64,000 bases of DNA from Sphingobacteriales bacterium 46-32 (GCA_001898485.1 MKTY01000020.1:1054001-1118000); one strand, 5' to 3'; shown: positions 1 through 9,472, counted from the first letter of the stretch. Program-made: numbers and translations. Notes: generated by a model from the letters alone, not told the origin.

Positions 1-1812
1 CAGATCGGCAACAGTAGTTGGATAGAGCGTTGCCATATCCTGCAGCGATGTTTCCAGGAAAATCACAAAAGGCGGCAGGTTCTTCTTCTTTGCCTCTTTC
101 TGACGAAGCTCCTTTAGCATTTCAAAGAGCTTTTCATCTGTAGCCCCTCCGGAGCTGGCTTCTGTACCTTCCTCATCATCGGCATTGGCCTCTTCGTAAA
201 GATTATTCAGTACTATCTTAAACGATTTGGGCTTTTTCAGAAATGCCTCTCCCTTCTTTGTAAACTTCAATACACCATACTCCTCTATATCCTTACTCAG
301 CAAACCTTCCAGCAGCATCTGCCGTATCAGAGAATTCCAGAAATGTGACTCCTTATCATTTCCACTGGCAAATACATCCAGCCCTTCGTGGCGGAACATT
401 TGTATCTGTGGAGTGAGCTTACCGCCTATTATTTGTACCACATATTCTGTAGCAAATCGTTCATCCAGTGCGCGAATGGCTTTCAATACAACCACCGCAT
501 CCTCCTTGGCCTCTATTTTCTCCTTCGGATGCTTACAGTTATCACACTCACCACAGTTTTCTTTCTCGTACTCTTCGCCAAAATAACTCATCAATACCTT
601 ACGGCGACAGACTCCGGCTTCGGCAAACGCAACGGTTTCATTGATCAGCTGGGCACCAACTTCACGCTCACTAAGCGGCTTGTCGCGCATAAGGTGTTCC
701 AGCTTGCTTACATCTTTGTGTGAATAATAAAGAATACAGCGGCCTTCCAGTCCATCGCGACCAGCGCGACCGGTTTCCTGGTAATAGTTCTCGATCGACT
801 TGGGTATATTGTAATGAATTACAAACCGGATATCCGGTTTATCTATTCCCATACCAAATGCTATAGTGGCACATATAACCTGCACTTCTTCATTGAGGAA
901 AAGGTCCTGGCGTTCGGCCCGCAGTTTACTGTCAAGACCCGCATGATAGGCTACAGATTTAATACCGTTTGCATTCAGCAGGTCAGCCATTTCCTCTGTG
1001 GTCTTCCGGTTGAGCGTATATATAATACCACTCTTACCCGCCATTCCTTTTATAACCCGCACAATACTCTCATCTGTCTGTGCCTTTTTTATTTTGGGTA
1101 AGACTTCGTAATAAAGATTGGGGCGGTTAAAAGAAGATATAAAAATATTGGGGCTACGCAGATCCAGATTCTTTACGATATCGCTCTGTACCTTTGGAGT
1201 AGCGGTGGCAGTAAGGGCAATAACCGGTATATCTGGATTGATCTGAACCATCATTTCTCTTAACCGGCGGTACTCTGGTCTGAAGTCGTGTCCCCACTCA
1301 GAAATACAGTGTGCCTCGTCTACAGCAAAAAAAGAAATTTTAAGGTCGGAGAAGAACTCCAGGTTTTCCTGCTTGGTCAGTGTTTCGGGCGCCACGTACA
1401 ACATCTTTGTTTTACCCGTCAGCAGGTCGTCATGTACTTCCTTTATTTCCTTTTTGGTAAGGGTGGAATTCAGAAAGTGAGCGACCTCGTCATTACTGCT
1501 ATAACTACGCACCAGGTCAACCTGATTTTTCATCAGTGCGATAAGTGGAGAAACGATGATCGCAACACCCTCACTCACCATGGCCGGTAGTTGATAGCAA
1601 AGACTTTTGCCGCCACCGGTAGGCATGATCACAAATGTATCATGACCTGCCAGCAGGGATTCTATGACCTTCTCCTGCGTACCTTTAAACTTATCAAACC
1701 CAAAATACTCCTGTAATTTTTCGTGCAGATCGAAACGAGTTTTACCAGAATCAGATTCCTTAACCTTTGCCGGCTTACGTGAGCCGGATTTTTTGACTGT
1801 AGATGTTGCCAT
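1..1812 (-). CDS. recQ: ATP-dependent DNA helicase RecQ, 3' end cut by window edge
   Basis: This is a 3'-5' superfamily 2 DNA helicase acting in recombination and replication-fork repair. The start codon is at 1810-1812 and 604 codons are visible before the left edge. After a lysine-rich lead come the Walker A motif (MPTGGGKSLCYQLP), the DEAH-type box (AVDEAHCISEWGHDFRPEY), the SAT-like motif (ALTATAT) and the helicase motif VI region (YYQETGRAGRDG). A four-cysteine zinc-binding RQC region follows (CRRKVLMSYFGE, then CGECDNC). The sequence continues past the expected RQC/winged-helix end towards the window edge, so an HRDC or extended C-terminal region is likely cut off. The gene is read away from kdsD and shares a 313-bp divergent gap with it. 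The family call is very secure; the C-terminal architecture cannot be seen. Confidence 0.96.
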   Translation of the reverse strand, partial: MATSTVKKSGSRKPAKVKESDSGKTRFDLHEKLQEYFGFDKFKGTQEKVIESLLAGHDTFVIMPTGGGKSLCYQLPAMVSEGVAIIVSPLIALMKNQVDLVRSYSSNDEVAHFLNSTLTKKEIKEVHDDLLTGKTKMLYVAPETLTKQENLEFFSDLKISFFAVDEAHCISEWGHDFRPEYRRLREMMVQINPDIPVIALTATATPKVQSDIVKNLDLRSPNIFISSFNRPNLYYEVLPKIKKAQTDESIVRVIKGMAGKSGIIYTLNRKTTEEMADLLNANGIKSVAYHAGLDSKLRAERQDLFLNEEVQVICATIAFGMGIDKPDIRFVIHYNIPKSIENYYQETGRAGRDGLEGRCILYYSHKDVSKLEHLMRDKPLSEREVGAQLINETVAFAEAGVCRRKVLMSYFGEEYEKENCGECDNCKHPKEKIEAKEDAVVVLKAIRALDERFATEYVVQIIGGKLTPQIQMFRHEGLDVFASGNDKESHFWNSLIRQMLLEGLLSKDIEEYGVLKFTKKGEAFLKKPKSFKIVLNNLYEEANADDEEGTEASSGGATDEKLFEMLKELRQKEAKKKNLPPFVIFLETSLQDMATLYPTTVADL

Positions 1813-2125
1813 TATTCATTTATTACTCTACCGCCGGCAATACAGCCGGTATCTCCACCTGCGCCTGTGCTCATTAAGATACTCATTTTATTGCTGTTTC
1901 CCAGCATATTAATGAATATACATCTCAAGAATGGTCCCCACCGGACCCTAATGACGTCGCAGCAATCCTTCGCACTAGCTAATCAGTGGTAAAAAGAGGA
2001 TTGCGAATTTACACCAGAATTAGCGTATTACGTAACCCCTGATCGTTAAAATTGACAGGGTCACAATAGAAAACGCCCGTTCGTAACAAAAGCTATAATT
2101 TTGCCCCATTGTACTGCAATAAGTT
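1813..2125. promoter_or_regulatory. divergent intergenic region between recQ and kdsD
   Basis: This 313-bp gap separates two genes that point away from each other, so it must hold both promoters. A Bacteroidota-type -7 box TAATTTTG is at 2096-2103 on the plus strand, 22 bases before the kdsD start. I could not place a convincing -33 TTG element at the usual 19-21 bp distance. No RNA gene or coding stretch was recognised. Confidence 0.5.
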
Positions 2126-3091
2126 ATGTCTATTCAACTCTCAGAAATTGCCCGCCGCACTATTGAATTAGAAGCACAATCGATTGAAGGTCTGAAGGCT
2201 GCCATCAATGCAGATTTTGAGGCGGCCGTAAATGCCATAGCAAATTGCCCCGGGCGGCTGGTTATCAGCGGTATCGGAAAAAGCGCTGTGATCGCTCAAA
2301 AGATTGTAGCAACGCTTAATTCAACGGGTACCCCTTCTATCTTTATGCATGCTGCAGATGCAATTCATGGCGATCTGGGTATGGTTCAGGAGCATGATAT
2401 TGTACTTATACTCAGCAAAAGCGGAGAAAGCCCCGAAATAAAAGTACTGGTTCCCCTTATCAAAAACTTTGGAAACACACTTATTGCAATGGTGGGTAAT
2501 ACCCAATCATATCTCGCCCGGCAGGCAACACTTATACTCGACACAACTGTGCAGCAGGAGGCATGTCCCAACAACCTGGCACCTACCTCCAGCACAACAG
2601 CTCAACTGGTAATGGGCGATGCTCTAGCTGTATGCCTGATGGAACTAAAAGGATTTCAACCAGACGATTTTGCCCGCTTTCATCCCGGCGGTACCCTCGG
2701 AAAAAAACTCTACCTGCGCGTAGCAGACCTCTATCCCAACAATGAAAAGCCAGCCGTTACATCTGCCACAAACCTGCAGGATGTAATAATGGAAATGACG
2801 CAGAAAAGACTCGGTGTTACAGCTGTAACAGATTCAAACGACCAGCTCCTGGGCATAATTACCGATGGTGATCTGAGAAGAATGCTCCGGAAAAATACAG
2901 GATTTGACAAAAACCTGCAGGCTGCAGATATCATGACTGCTAATCCTAAAACAATCAGACCCGATGCACTTGCCGTTGAGGCACTTGATCTGCTCCGTAA
3001 ACACGAAATAACCCAACTTGCTGTTGTTGAGGAAGGACGTTATCTGGGTATGATACACTTACATGACCTGATTCGCGAAGGCCTTCTTTAA
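2126..3091 (+). CDS. kdsD: D-arabinose 5-phosphate isomerase (KdsD/KpsF/GutQ family)
   Basis: The enzyme interconverts ribulose 5-phosphate and arabinose 5-phosphate, the first committed step to Kdo of lipopolysaccharide. At 321 residues it matches the usual length of the family (about 325). It has an N-terminal SIS sugar-isomerase domain (about 35-175) with GIGKS at 49-53 and SKSGES at 97-102, and the family segment FHPGGTLGKKL before two CBS domains (about 205-321). The next gene, a sugar-nucleotide enzyme, begins 25 bp downstream, so the two are probably co-transcribed. kdsB, a later step of the same pathway, is at 21116-21832. The ATG start is preceded closely by a TAnnTTTG box. Confidence 0.95.
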   Translation: MSIQLSEIARRTIELEAQSIEGLKAAINADFEAAVNAIANCPGRLVISGIGKSAVIAQKIVATLNSTGTPSIFMHAADAIHGDLGMVQEHDIVLILSKSGESPEIKVLVPLIKNFGNTLIAMVGNTQSYLARQATLILDTTVQQEACPNNLAPTSSTTAQLVMGDALAVCLMELKGFQPDDFARFHPGGTLGKKLYLRVADLYPNNEKPAVTSATNLQDVIMEMTQKRLGVTAVTDSNDQLLGIITDGDLRRMLRKNTGFDKNLQAADIMTANPKTIRPDALAVEALDLLRKHEITQLAVVEEGRYLGMIHLHDLIREGLL

Positions 3092-3116
3092 AACTATTAT
3101 TGAAACACGAAGAGAA

Positions 3117-4199
3117 ATGAACAAAAAGAACTATGTAGCAATAATGGCCGGAGGTATCGGCAGTCGCTTCTGGCCTATGAGCAGGGCTAATTATCCCAAA
3201 CAATTTCTCGATATCCTGGGCACCGGCAAAACCCTGATCCAGCAAACTTTCGACAGGTACAGCCAGCTTGTACCTGCTGAAAACATATTTGTTATTACGG
3301 CCAAAGAATATGTGGATCTTGTTCACCAGCAACTTCCCTCACTCCCAAAGGAAAACGTCCTTGCCGAGCCTTCCCGCAAAAACACTGCCCCCTGCATTGC
3401 ATATATAGCATTTAAACTGTTTCAGAAAGATCCTGATGCACTTATGATTGCCTCACCAGCTGATCATCTAATCCTTGATCAGTCGGCCTTCCTCGAAACA
3501 GCTCAAAAAGCCCTGCACTTTGTAGATCATATTAATGCCCTTGTAACAATTGGTATAAAACCTACCCATCCCAATACAGGATACGGTTACATACAACATG
3601 AAGATGCAGAAGTAGCTCCGGGTATTTATAAAGTAAAAACCTTTACAGAAAAACCTAACCTGGAACTTGCCAAAACATTCATCAGCAGTGGTGATTTTTT
3701 ATGGAACGCAGGCATTTTTACCTGGAAAATAAAAAATATCATCCATGCATTTGAGAACCACCTCCCTGAAATGCATGAAGTCTTCGCGGCGGAAAAAGAT
3801 TTATTTAATACCCCTTCTGAAGCCGAAGCTCTCGAACGAATATATCCCCAATGCACCAATATCTCTATCGACTTTGGCATTATGGAAAAAGCCTCTAATG
3901 TTTATGTAATTCCCGCTTCATTCGAATGGAGCGATCTGGGTACCTGGAACAGCGCCTGGCAAAACATGGAGCGCGACTACTACCACAATGCGGTTGTGGG
4001 TAAACATGTAATGGTATTCGATAGCCTCAACTCAATGGTACATGTACCCGACAATAAACTGGTCTTATTGCAGGGACTCGAAGATTTTATAATCGTTGAT
4101 ACACCAGATGTATTACTCATCTGCAAAAAAGAAAAAGAACAGGAAATAAAGGATTATCTTGCCGAGGTGAAACGAAACAAAGGAGATAAATTCCTTTAA
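3117..4199 (+). CDS. manC: mannose-1-phosphate guanylyltransferase
   Basis: The enzyme makes GDP-mannose from mannose 1-phosphate and GTP, feeding polysaccharide and glycan synthesis in the cytoplasm. The nucleotidyltransferase signature GGIGSRFWPMSR is at residues 12-23, followed by YPKQF. Other family features are EPSRKNTAPCIAY and the catalytic-region segment FTEKPNLELA. At 360 residues it corresponds to the single-domain form: the C-terminal cupin isomerase domain of long ManC enzymes is absent, so a separate phosphomannose isomerase is expected elsewhere. It lies between kdsD (25 bp upstream) and a VOC gene (10 bp downstream). The symbol manC follows common usage; the activity is inferred from family. 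Confidence 0.93.
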   Translation: MNKKNYVAIMAGGIGSRFWPMSRANYPKQFLDILGTGKTLIQQTFDRYSQLVPAENIFVITAKEYVDLVHQQLPSLPKENVLAEPSRKNTAPCIAYIAFKLFQKDPDALMIASPADHLILDQSAFLETAQKALHFVDHINALVTIGIKPTHPNTGYGYIQHEDAEVAPGIYKVKTFTEKPNLELAKTFISSGDFLWNAGIFTWKIKNIIHAFENHLPEMHEVFAAEKDLFNTPSEAEALERIYPQCTNISIDFGIMEKASNVYVIPASFEWSDLGTWNSAWQNMERDYYHNAVVGKHVMVFDSLNSMVHVPDNKLVLLQGLEDFIIVDTPDVLLICKKEKEQEIKDYLAEVKRNKGDKFL

Positions 4200-4209
4200 C
4201 AAACCCTAT

Positions 4210-4557
4210 ATGTTCCAGAAACTCCGTACCATTATCTATCACACAGCAGACCTGTCTGCCGCCAAAGCCTGGTATACTAAAGCAACAGGTAAAGAACCTT
4301 ATTTTGATCAACCCTTCTACGTTGGTTTTGATATCAACGGATTTGAACTGGGTCTTGATCCGGACACCACCCATGCCGGAACCGGCAATCACAGCGTAGC
4401 TTACTGGAAAGTAGAAAACATTGACGAAGCTGTTGCTCATTTATTAAGCCTTGAAGCAAAACTGGTTCAGGAAAAAACTGAAGTCGGACACGAGATGTAT
4501 GTAGCCATTGTAGCAGACCCCTTTGGCAATAACATTGGCCTGATCCAGCACGGCTAA
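4210..4557 (+). CDS. VOC (glyoxalase/bleomycin-resistance fold) family protein
   Basis: A 115-residue single VOC-domain protein. Family features are the opening beta-strand segment (LRTIIYHTADLSAAKAWY), the central GNHSVAYWKVENIDEA and the closing DPFGNNIGLIQ, which is the typical last strand of the fold. VOC proteins are metal-dependent lyases, dioxygenases or binding proteins, and the substrate cannot be read from sequence. It starts 10 bp after manC and probably shares its transcript, but this does not establish a role in sugar metabolism. Length and start look normal. Confidence 0.8.
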   Translation: MFQKLRTIIYHTADLSAAKAWYTKATGKEPYFDQPFYVGFDINGFELGLDPDTTHAGTGNHSVAYWKVENIDEAVAHLLSLEAKLVQEKTEVGHEMYVAIVADPFGNNIGLIQHG

Positions 4558-4631
4558 AAAAACATTTTTTTTCCGTCTATTTCCCATACGCCGGTATACT
4601 GAATGCGTAACTTTAGCATTCAATTATCGCC

Positions 4632-5354
4632 ATGCCTAATTACCCGCTTCAGAACATTCTCTTTCTGGATATTGAAACCGTGTCTCAATACCCGGACTAT
4701 ACTACTATGCCTGCAGAATGGCAGGAGCTTTGGGGTAAAAAAGCCGAGTCACTGCTGCGCAACCGTGAAGAAGAAACACGCGAAAGCATCTATTCACGTG
4801 CTGCTATCTATGCTGAGTTTGGAAAAATTATTTGCGTAAGCTGTGGCGTAATGCACGGTACGGGAAACCAAAGAAAAATAATTCTCAAATCATTCTCCGG
4901 AAATAACGAAGCAGAAATACTGGTTGCCTTTGCAGAAATGCTGCGCAAATGGTCTGCCGAAGAAACCAGGTTCCTTTGCGCACATAATGGCAAGGAGTTT
5001 GACTTTCCCTACCTCTGCCGACGCATGCTTATAAACAATATTTCCATTCCGGCCATACTGGATAGCAGCGGTAAAAAACCATGGGAGGTAAATTTTCTTG
5101 ACACCCTGGAACTATGGAAGTTTGGTGATTTCAAAAATTATACTTCCCTCAACCTGCTGGCACATGCACTGGGCATACCTACACCCAAAGACGATATTGA
5201 TGGCAGTAAAGTGGGCGAAGTATACTGGAAAGACCAGGAGCTCGAACGCATCGTTACCTATTGCCAGAAAGATGTACTCACCGTAGCTCAGATCCTGCTT
5301 CGCATGCAGGGAGAACCGCTTATTCTTCCCGAAAATGTGGAAATAAAAAATTAA
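4632..5354 (+). CDS. 3'-5' exonuclease of the DEDDy type (DNA polymerase B exonuclease-like)
   Basis: A stand-alone 240-residue 3'-5' exonuclease of the DnaQ-like superfamily. The DEDDy residues are visible: D13 and E15 in LFLDIETV, D124 in HNGKEFDFPYL, and the ExoIII-type tyrosine-aspartate pair in YCQKDVLTV with D214. The arrangement, with a KEFDxPYL second motif, matches the PolB-like exonuclease family found widely in Bacteroidota, which lacks a polymerase module. It would act on DNA or RNA 3' ends in the cytoplasm; the physiological substrate is unknown. A TAACTTTA box sits shortly before the gene, so it may have its own promoter. Confidence 0.85.
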   Translation: MPNYPLQNILFLDIETVSQYPDYTTMPAEWQELWGKKAESLLRNREEETRESIYSRAAIYAEFGKIICVSCGVMHGTGNQRKIILKSFSGNNEAEILVAFAEMLRKWSAEETRFLCAHNGKEFDFPYLCRRMLINNISIPAILDSSGKKPWEVNFLDTLELWKFGDFKNYTSLNLLAHALGIPTPKDDIDGSKVGEVYWKDQELERIVTYCQKDVLTVAQILLRMQGEPLILPENVEIKN

Positions 5355-5361
5355 ACATACA

Positions 5362-5529
5362 ATGGAAAGAACAAACTATTCATCCGGTGCCAAATGGGAA
5401 GAGTATGGGTTGCTTCATCATGAAGCTTTTAGCATCGTTAACCTCTGCACCAGCATGATAGAAGTTTCTCCCCTCACAGCCCCTTCTTACCAGATAGAAA
5501 TTGAAGCCACTGCCATTCTAAATTCATAA
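5362..5529 (+). pseudogene. internally deleted RidA-family gene remnant
   Basis: This 55-residue reading frame joins the two ends of a RidA (YjgF/enamine-imine deaminase) protein in frame. Residues 2-14 (ERTNYSSGAKWEE) match the usual N-terminus. Residues 19-52 hold the end of the family: the helix segment (HHEAFSIVNLCTSMIEV) and the last strand (YQIEIEATAI). About 70 central residues, including the arginine loop region that binds substrate, are missing. The frame stays open from ATG to TAA, so a deletion removed a multiple of three bases. A functional trimer seems unlikely. It lies just upstream of a YjbR protein and a PLP aminotransferase, enzymes of the kind whose reactive intermediates RidA clears. 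Recognition is by eye only. Confidence 0.72.
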
Positions 5530-5532
5530 ATC

Positions 5533-5868
5533 ATGCATATAGAATCGCTACGCGAATACTGCCTTTCAAAACCAGGAACAGAAGAAACTTTTCCTTTTGG
5601 ACCAGATACCCTGGTCTATAAAGTAAATGGTAAAATCTATCTGCTGGTCGGTCTTGATGAGCAGCCGGCACGTTTCAATGTAAAATGCGATCCCGATAAG
5701 GCCATAGAACTGAGAGATGAATACCCGGCCGTACTTCCGGGATACCATATGAACAAAAAACACTGGAACACCATCATCCTGGATGGTTCTATAACAGATC
5801 GACTGCTCAAAGAATGGATCGATCATTCATATGAACTGGTTAACAAAACCGTGACAAGAAAAAAATGA
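5533..5868 (+). CDS. MmcQ/YjbR family DNA-binding-like protein
   Basis: A 111-residue member of the MmcQ/YjbR family (double-wing fold). Typical features are the start (IESLREYCLSKPGTEETFPFG), the central K-N-G-K-I-Y strand, the FNVKCDP segment and the closing HWNTIILDGSI followed by the L-x-x-W-I-D-H-S-Y-E-L-V helix. Structural members suggest nucleic-acid binding, but no biological role is firmly established. The stop overlaps the start of the aminotransferase gene by four bases (ATGA), so the two are translationally coupled. Confidence 0.88.
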   Translation: MHIESLREYCLSKPGTEETFPFGPDTLVYKVNGKIYLLVGLDEQPARFNVKCDPDKAIELRDEYPAVLPGYHMNKKHWNTIILDGSITDRLLKEWIDHSYELVNKTVTRKK

Positions 5869-7031
5869 CTCAAAAAAGCAATCTCCCGAACTTCCAATCC
5901 AAGCTACCCGAAGTAGGAACAACCATCTTTACTATAATGAGTTCACTGGCGCAGGAATACAATGCTGTAAACCTTGGTCAGGGTTTCCCTGATTTTCCTA
6001 TGGATCCATTACTGATCGATCTCGTTGCAAAAGCAATGAAAGATGGCCATAATCAATATTCACCTATGCAGGGTTATTTACCGCTGCGCCAGGTACTGGC
6101 CGACAAAACAGCCTTTCTCTATAATCAGTCAATCGAACCTGCAACTCAGATCACCATCACCCCCGGAGGCACATATGCCATTTATACCGCTCTTACCATT
6201 CTACTTCATCCAGGCGACGAGGTAATTGTTTTTGAACCTGCTTATGACAGCTATATACCTGCTATTACTGTTAATGGAGCCGTACCGGTACGTATACCGC
6301 TTAGTTATCCCGATTACAGTATCGACTGGAGCGAGGTAGCCAACAGAATTACTTCAAAAACAAAACTGATTATTTTAAATAATCCGCACAATCCAACCGG
6401 ATCCATTCTTAGCGAAACGGATATAGAACATTTAAGAGAACTGGTAAACAGACATTCGTTGTATATATTATCAGACGAAGTATATGAACACCTCGTATAT
6501 GATAAACAGCCACATTTGAGTATACTCCGTTATCCCGATCTTTTAGAACGCAGCTTTGTCTGCTTTTCATTTGGCAAAGTATATCATTGTACCGGTTGGA
6601 AACTTGGTTATGCCATCTCTTCGCCGGCTCTTATGGCCGAATTCAGAAAACTGCATCAGTTCAACTGTTTCTCCTGCCATACACCTTCGCAGGTTGCACT
6701 TGCTCATTTCCTGCAGAAAAAAGAAACATATCAGACCCTGGCTGATTTTCTACAGCAAAAAAGAGATTACTTCATCTCATTATTAAAAGACACACCATTC
6801 AGCCTATTGCCCAGCCGGGGCAGTTACTTTATCTGTGCGTCGTATGGCCATTTTTCTGAAGAACCTGATCTTGAGTTTGCCAGACGCCTCACAAAGGAAG
6901 CCGGTGTTGCCAGTATTCCATTATCCGCATTTTATCAGGCTGCCACAGATCATAAAGTAATCCGTTTCTGCTTTGCCAAAAAAGCAGAAACACTAAAACT
7001 TGCAGCCGACAGACTCAGGTCAATTGTGTGA
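5865..7031 (+). CDS. methionine aminotransferase (PLP fold type I, YbdL/KAT-like)
   Basis: A class I/II aminotransferase of 388 residues. The PLP lysine is K238 in the segment SFGKVYHCTGWKLGY; NNPHNPTG and SDEVYEHLVY carry the conserved cofactor-binding asparagine, aspartate and tyrosine. The opening (GTTIFTIMSSLAQEYNAVNLGQGFPDF) is the pattern of the methionine/kynurenine aminotransferase subgroup, which transaminates methionine or glutamine to 2-oxo acids. An omega-amidase at 27244-28056 would complete the glutamine transaminase-omega-amidase route. The start overlaps the YjbR gene stop by four bases. Substrate preference is inferred. Confidence 0.9.
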   Translation: MTQKSNLPNFQSKLPEVGTTIFTIMSSLAQEYNAVNLGQGFPDFPMDPLLIDLVAKAMKDGHNQYSPMQGYLPLRQVLADKTAFLYNQSIEPATQITITPGGTYAIYTALTILLHPGDEVIVFEPAYDSYIPAITVNGAVPVRIPLSYPDYSIDWSEVANRITSKTKLIILNNPHNPTGSILSETDIEHLRELVNRHSLYILSDEVYEHLVYDKQPHLSILRYPDLLERSFVCFSFGKVYHCTGWKLGYAISSPALMAEFRKLHQFNCFSCHTPSQVALAHFLQKKETYQTLADFLQQKRDYFISLLKDTPFSLLPSRGSYFICASYGHFSEEPDLEFARRLTKEAGVASIPLSAFYQAATDHKVIRFCFAKKAETLKLAADRLRSIV

Positions 7032-7092
7032 TCTGCAAACTATTTCGCCAGCTTGTCAAAACATACCATCTTTGTTTAATAAATATCCATCC

Positions 7093-7761
7093 ATGCAGCC
7101 TAAAACACTTTCCCTTATAGAAAAACTAATCCTTCTGCTCATAGTAATGATACTGGCACTGGGATTCTATTTTTTTAATACGAATGTACCCCGGTTCGAG
7201 ACCTATGTACAGGAAGATGGTGTGGTAGAGTGGTTGACAGTGCTGGGTCTTATACTTGGTTCAGTCACCTGTTTTTACCGTTTATTTATACTCCGTAAAC
7301 AACGAAAACCCTGGTTTCTTTTTGTAGTATTTATAATGGGCCTTGGCCTCTTCTTTGCTGCCGGCGAGGAAATATCCTGGGGACAACGCATTTTTCACAT
7401 CCAGAGTTCAGAGTTTTTTCTAAAAAATAATGCCCAGGGAGAAACCAATCTTCACAATCTTGTTGTGGGTGGACTTAAGGTAAATAAGATCGTTTTTTCT
7501 ATCGGGCTTGTAGCAGCAATGGGACTGTATCTTGTATTCTTTCCCCTTATTTATAAAAGATCTGCATCTTTCAAAAGATTTGTAGATAAAAGTGGTATAC
7601 CCATTCCTTTTGCCTATCAGGTCATTTCCATACTTGTAGTATTTGCACTTACCGAAATGATACGCCATGGTAAACGAGCAGAGTTGCTTGAAGCCGGCAT
7701 AGCCCTTCTGTTTTTTTTGATTATTTACCGTCCGGTAAACAAAGAAATATTCAGTAAATAG
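7093..7761 (+). CDS. conserved integral membrane protein of unknown function
   Basis: A 222-residue membrane protein with about six hydrophobic segments: residues about 9-27, 44-60, 70-90, 132-152, 177-195 and 203-215. A conserved-looking loop FAAGEEISWGQRIF follows the third segment and contains paired glutamates and a tryptophan, which suggests a functional site facing one side of the membrane. The reading frame is open further upstream, but the extra residues overlap the aminotransferase end and are not membrane-like, so I place the start at the ATG at 7093. I do not recognise the family well enough to name a function. Confidence 0.75.
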   Translation: MQPKTLSLIEKLILLLIVMILALGFYFFNTNVPRFETYVQEDGVVEWLTVLGLILGSVTCFYRLFILRKQRKPWFLFVVFIMGLGLFFAAGEEISWGQRIFHIQSSEFFLKNNAQGETNLHNLVVGGLKVNKIVFSIGLVAAMGLYLVFFPLIYKRSASFKRFVDKSGIPIPFAYQVISILVVFALTEMIRHGKRAELLEAGIALLFFLIIYRPVNKEIFSK

Positions 7762-7780
7762 ATTCGTCCTGTTATCTGGT

Positions 7781-9472
7781 CTATTTTAAGATTCGCGCCA
7801 GCATGAGTGTGTCCAGCTTCGATTCTCTTGTTTTCGGATTGAGGAATTTAAGCTTTAGTGTAGATACATTATAATCTACATGACTGGCAATCGTATCGAT
7901 CCGGTATCCTTTTTCGACCAGGTTATTGGCTATAGGACTACTTATCAGATAATACATACTGCTATCAAGCAACTCAGGTTTTAATACATCTGCCACATGA
8001 TGATTATGCCCCAGGTAAAAATCAAATGTATGCGCATTATTGTCGAGTAAAAGTATTTTTTCGTCAGGTATTTTAATACCCTTCTCTTTCATCACTTTTA
8101 CCAGTTCATTACCACCCTGGTATTTAAAGAGATTCGGAAAAAAACTGTAATTGGCAAAGAAGTTAAAGAGCAGCGAAAAACCTACCGACACATATACCAG
8201 CTTGAGTCCTTTATCGGCTGCCCTTTGCCACATCAGATTCAGCAGACCGATCATAAGAATACCGCCACCAATCCATACCCAGATAGAAAAGGGTTTGAAG
8301 AAATAAAAGTTCAAAGCAATTGTAGCAATAAGTACCAGCACAGCAAATACCTGGTGAATAGTAAGAAACCATTTAGCTGCCGTTTCCCTGCTTAACAACT
8401 GCCGCAGATAAACGGCTGTAAAAATAGAAGCAAGTGGCATTAACATAAAAATGTAATGTGGCATTTTAAACTTCGAAAAGGATATTCCGAATAAAACCAG
8501 ACCAAAAGTTAACGCTGCAAAATTGATAGATGTATTCCATTCCCTGTTCACCAGCATTCGCTTTATCCAGTATACAAGAGCCATATAAGCAAATAAACAC
8601 CAGGGAAAAAATGCCCATAAAAAAGTATGATAAAGGAAAAAATAGCTGCTGTTACGGCCACCTTTATTGAAATTATCGCCTCCGAAACGCTCAAAGTTCT
8701 GTTCCCACAAAATGAATTTTACACCCGATATATTGGTCATACTTCTTATAACCTTGTGTGGATGCAGATCGTACTGATAATAGTAAGCATATATCACCGG
8801 TGATATAAAAAGAAACAACAACGGAATAAAAAACCAGGTACGGATATTTGTGAGTACATCCCATTTTTTCTGAAAAAGGATATAGAAAAATGTAGCCACG
8901 AAAATAATACCCGGTCCTACCCATCCTTTAGTACTAAAGGCAATGGCTGCACCCAACGCAGCAAAAATCAGGTTTAACCATTTTCTTGTATCCACATAAC
9001 TGATCAGCTGCCACATGCCCAGCATAATGCCTGCACTGAGTGGTGTTTCCATGCGGGCATCATTAATAGAAAGAATAAAACCCTCCGCAGTAGCCAGCAT
9101 GATCGCCGCCAGTCGGGCAGTGGATTTATCTGTAAGACGCAGCGTGAGCCGGTAAGTACTCAGTAAGGTAATAAGCGCATAAAGGATAGCCGGCAGACGA
9201 TGAGCAAATGTATTTACCCCAAACAGTTTAAAACTTAATGCCGAACTCCAGAAAAGCAGATGCGGTTTATCAAGATAATCCAGGTCGCGGTCTACCAGGC
9301 TCAGATAGTCATTGTACTGCAGCATGTGCAATGCAATATTGGCGTGGTGCGCCGCATCTTTATCCATTAGCGGAAAAAAAAGAGATCCCACATAAACCAG
9401 CAGACATAAAAAACCAATCAGGTATACACTGCGGTTTTCCTGCTCCAGGTTAATAGCATAATTTTTAAACAT
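7781..9472 (-). CDS. glycosyltransferase family 39 / ArnT-like membrane protein
   Basis: A 563-residue polytopic inner-membrane protein with the GT-C fold of dolichol- or undecaprenyl-phosphate sugar transferases. The first periplasmic loop carries MDKDAAHHANIALHML, the position where GT39/ArnT enzymes have the catalytic acidic residue, and DLDYLDKPHLLFW and AHRLPAILYA are typical of the PMT/ArnT family. At least ten hydrophobic segments follow, then a soluble C-terminal domain (about 440-563). Such enzymes move a sugar from a lipid carrier to lipid A, protein or glycan; the acceptor is unknown. It is followed on the minus strand by nadA 11 bp upstream, so they may be co-transcribed although unrelated in function. 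Confidence 0.88.
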   Translation of the reverse strand: MFKNYAINLEQENRSVYLIGFLCLLVYVGSLFFPLMDKDAAHHANIALHMLQYNDYLSLVDRDLDYLDKPHLLFWSSALSFKLFGVNTFAHRLPAILYALITLLSTYRLTLRLTDKSTARLAAIMLATAEGFILSINDARMETPLSAGIMLGMWQLISYVDTRKWLNLIFAALGAAIAFSTKGWVGPGIIFVATFFYILFQKKWDVLTNIRTWFFIPLLFLFISPVIYAYYYQYDLHPHKVIRSMTNISGVKFILWEQNFERFGGDNFNKGGRNSSYFFLYHTFLWAFFPWCLFAYMALVYWIKRMLVNREWNTSINFAALTFGLVLFGISFSKFKMPHYIFMLMPLASIFTAVYLRQLLSRETAAKWFLTIHQVFAVLVLIATIALNFYFFKPFSIWVWIGGGILMIGLLNLMWQRAADKGLKLVYVSVGFSLLFNFFANYSFFPNLFKYQGGNELVKVMKEKGIKIPDEKILLLDNNAHTFDFYLGHNHHVADVLKPELLDSSMYYLISSPIANNLVEKGYRIDTIASHVDYNVSTLKLKFLNPKTRESKLDTLMLARILK

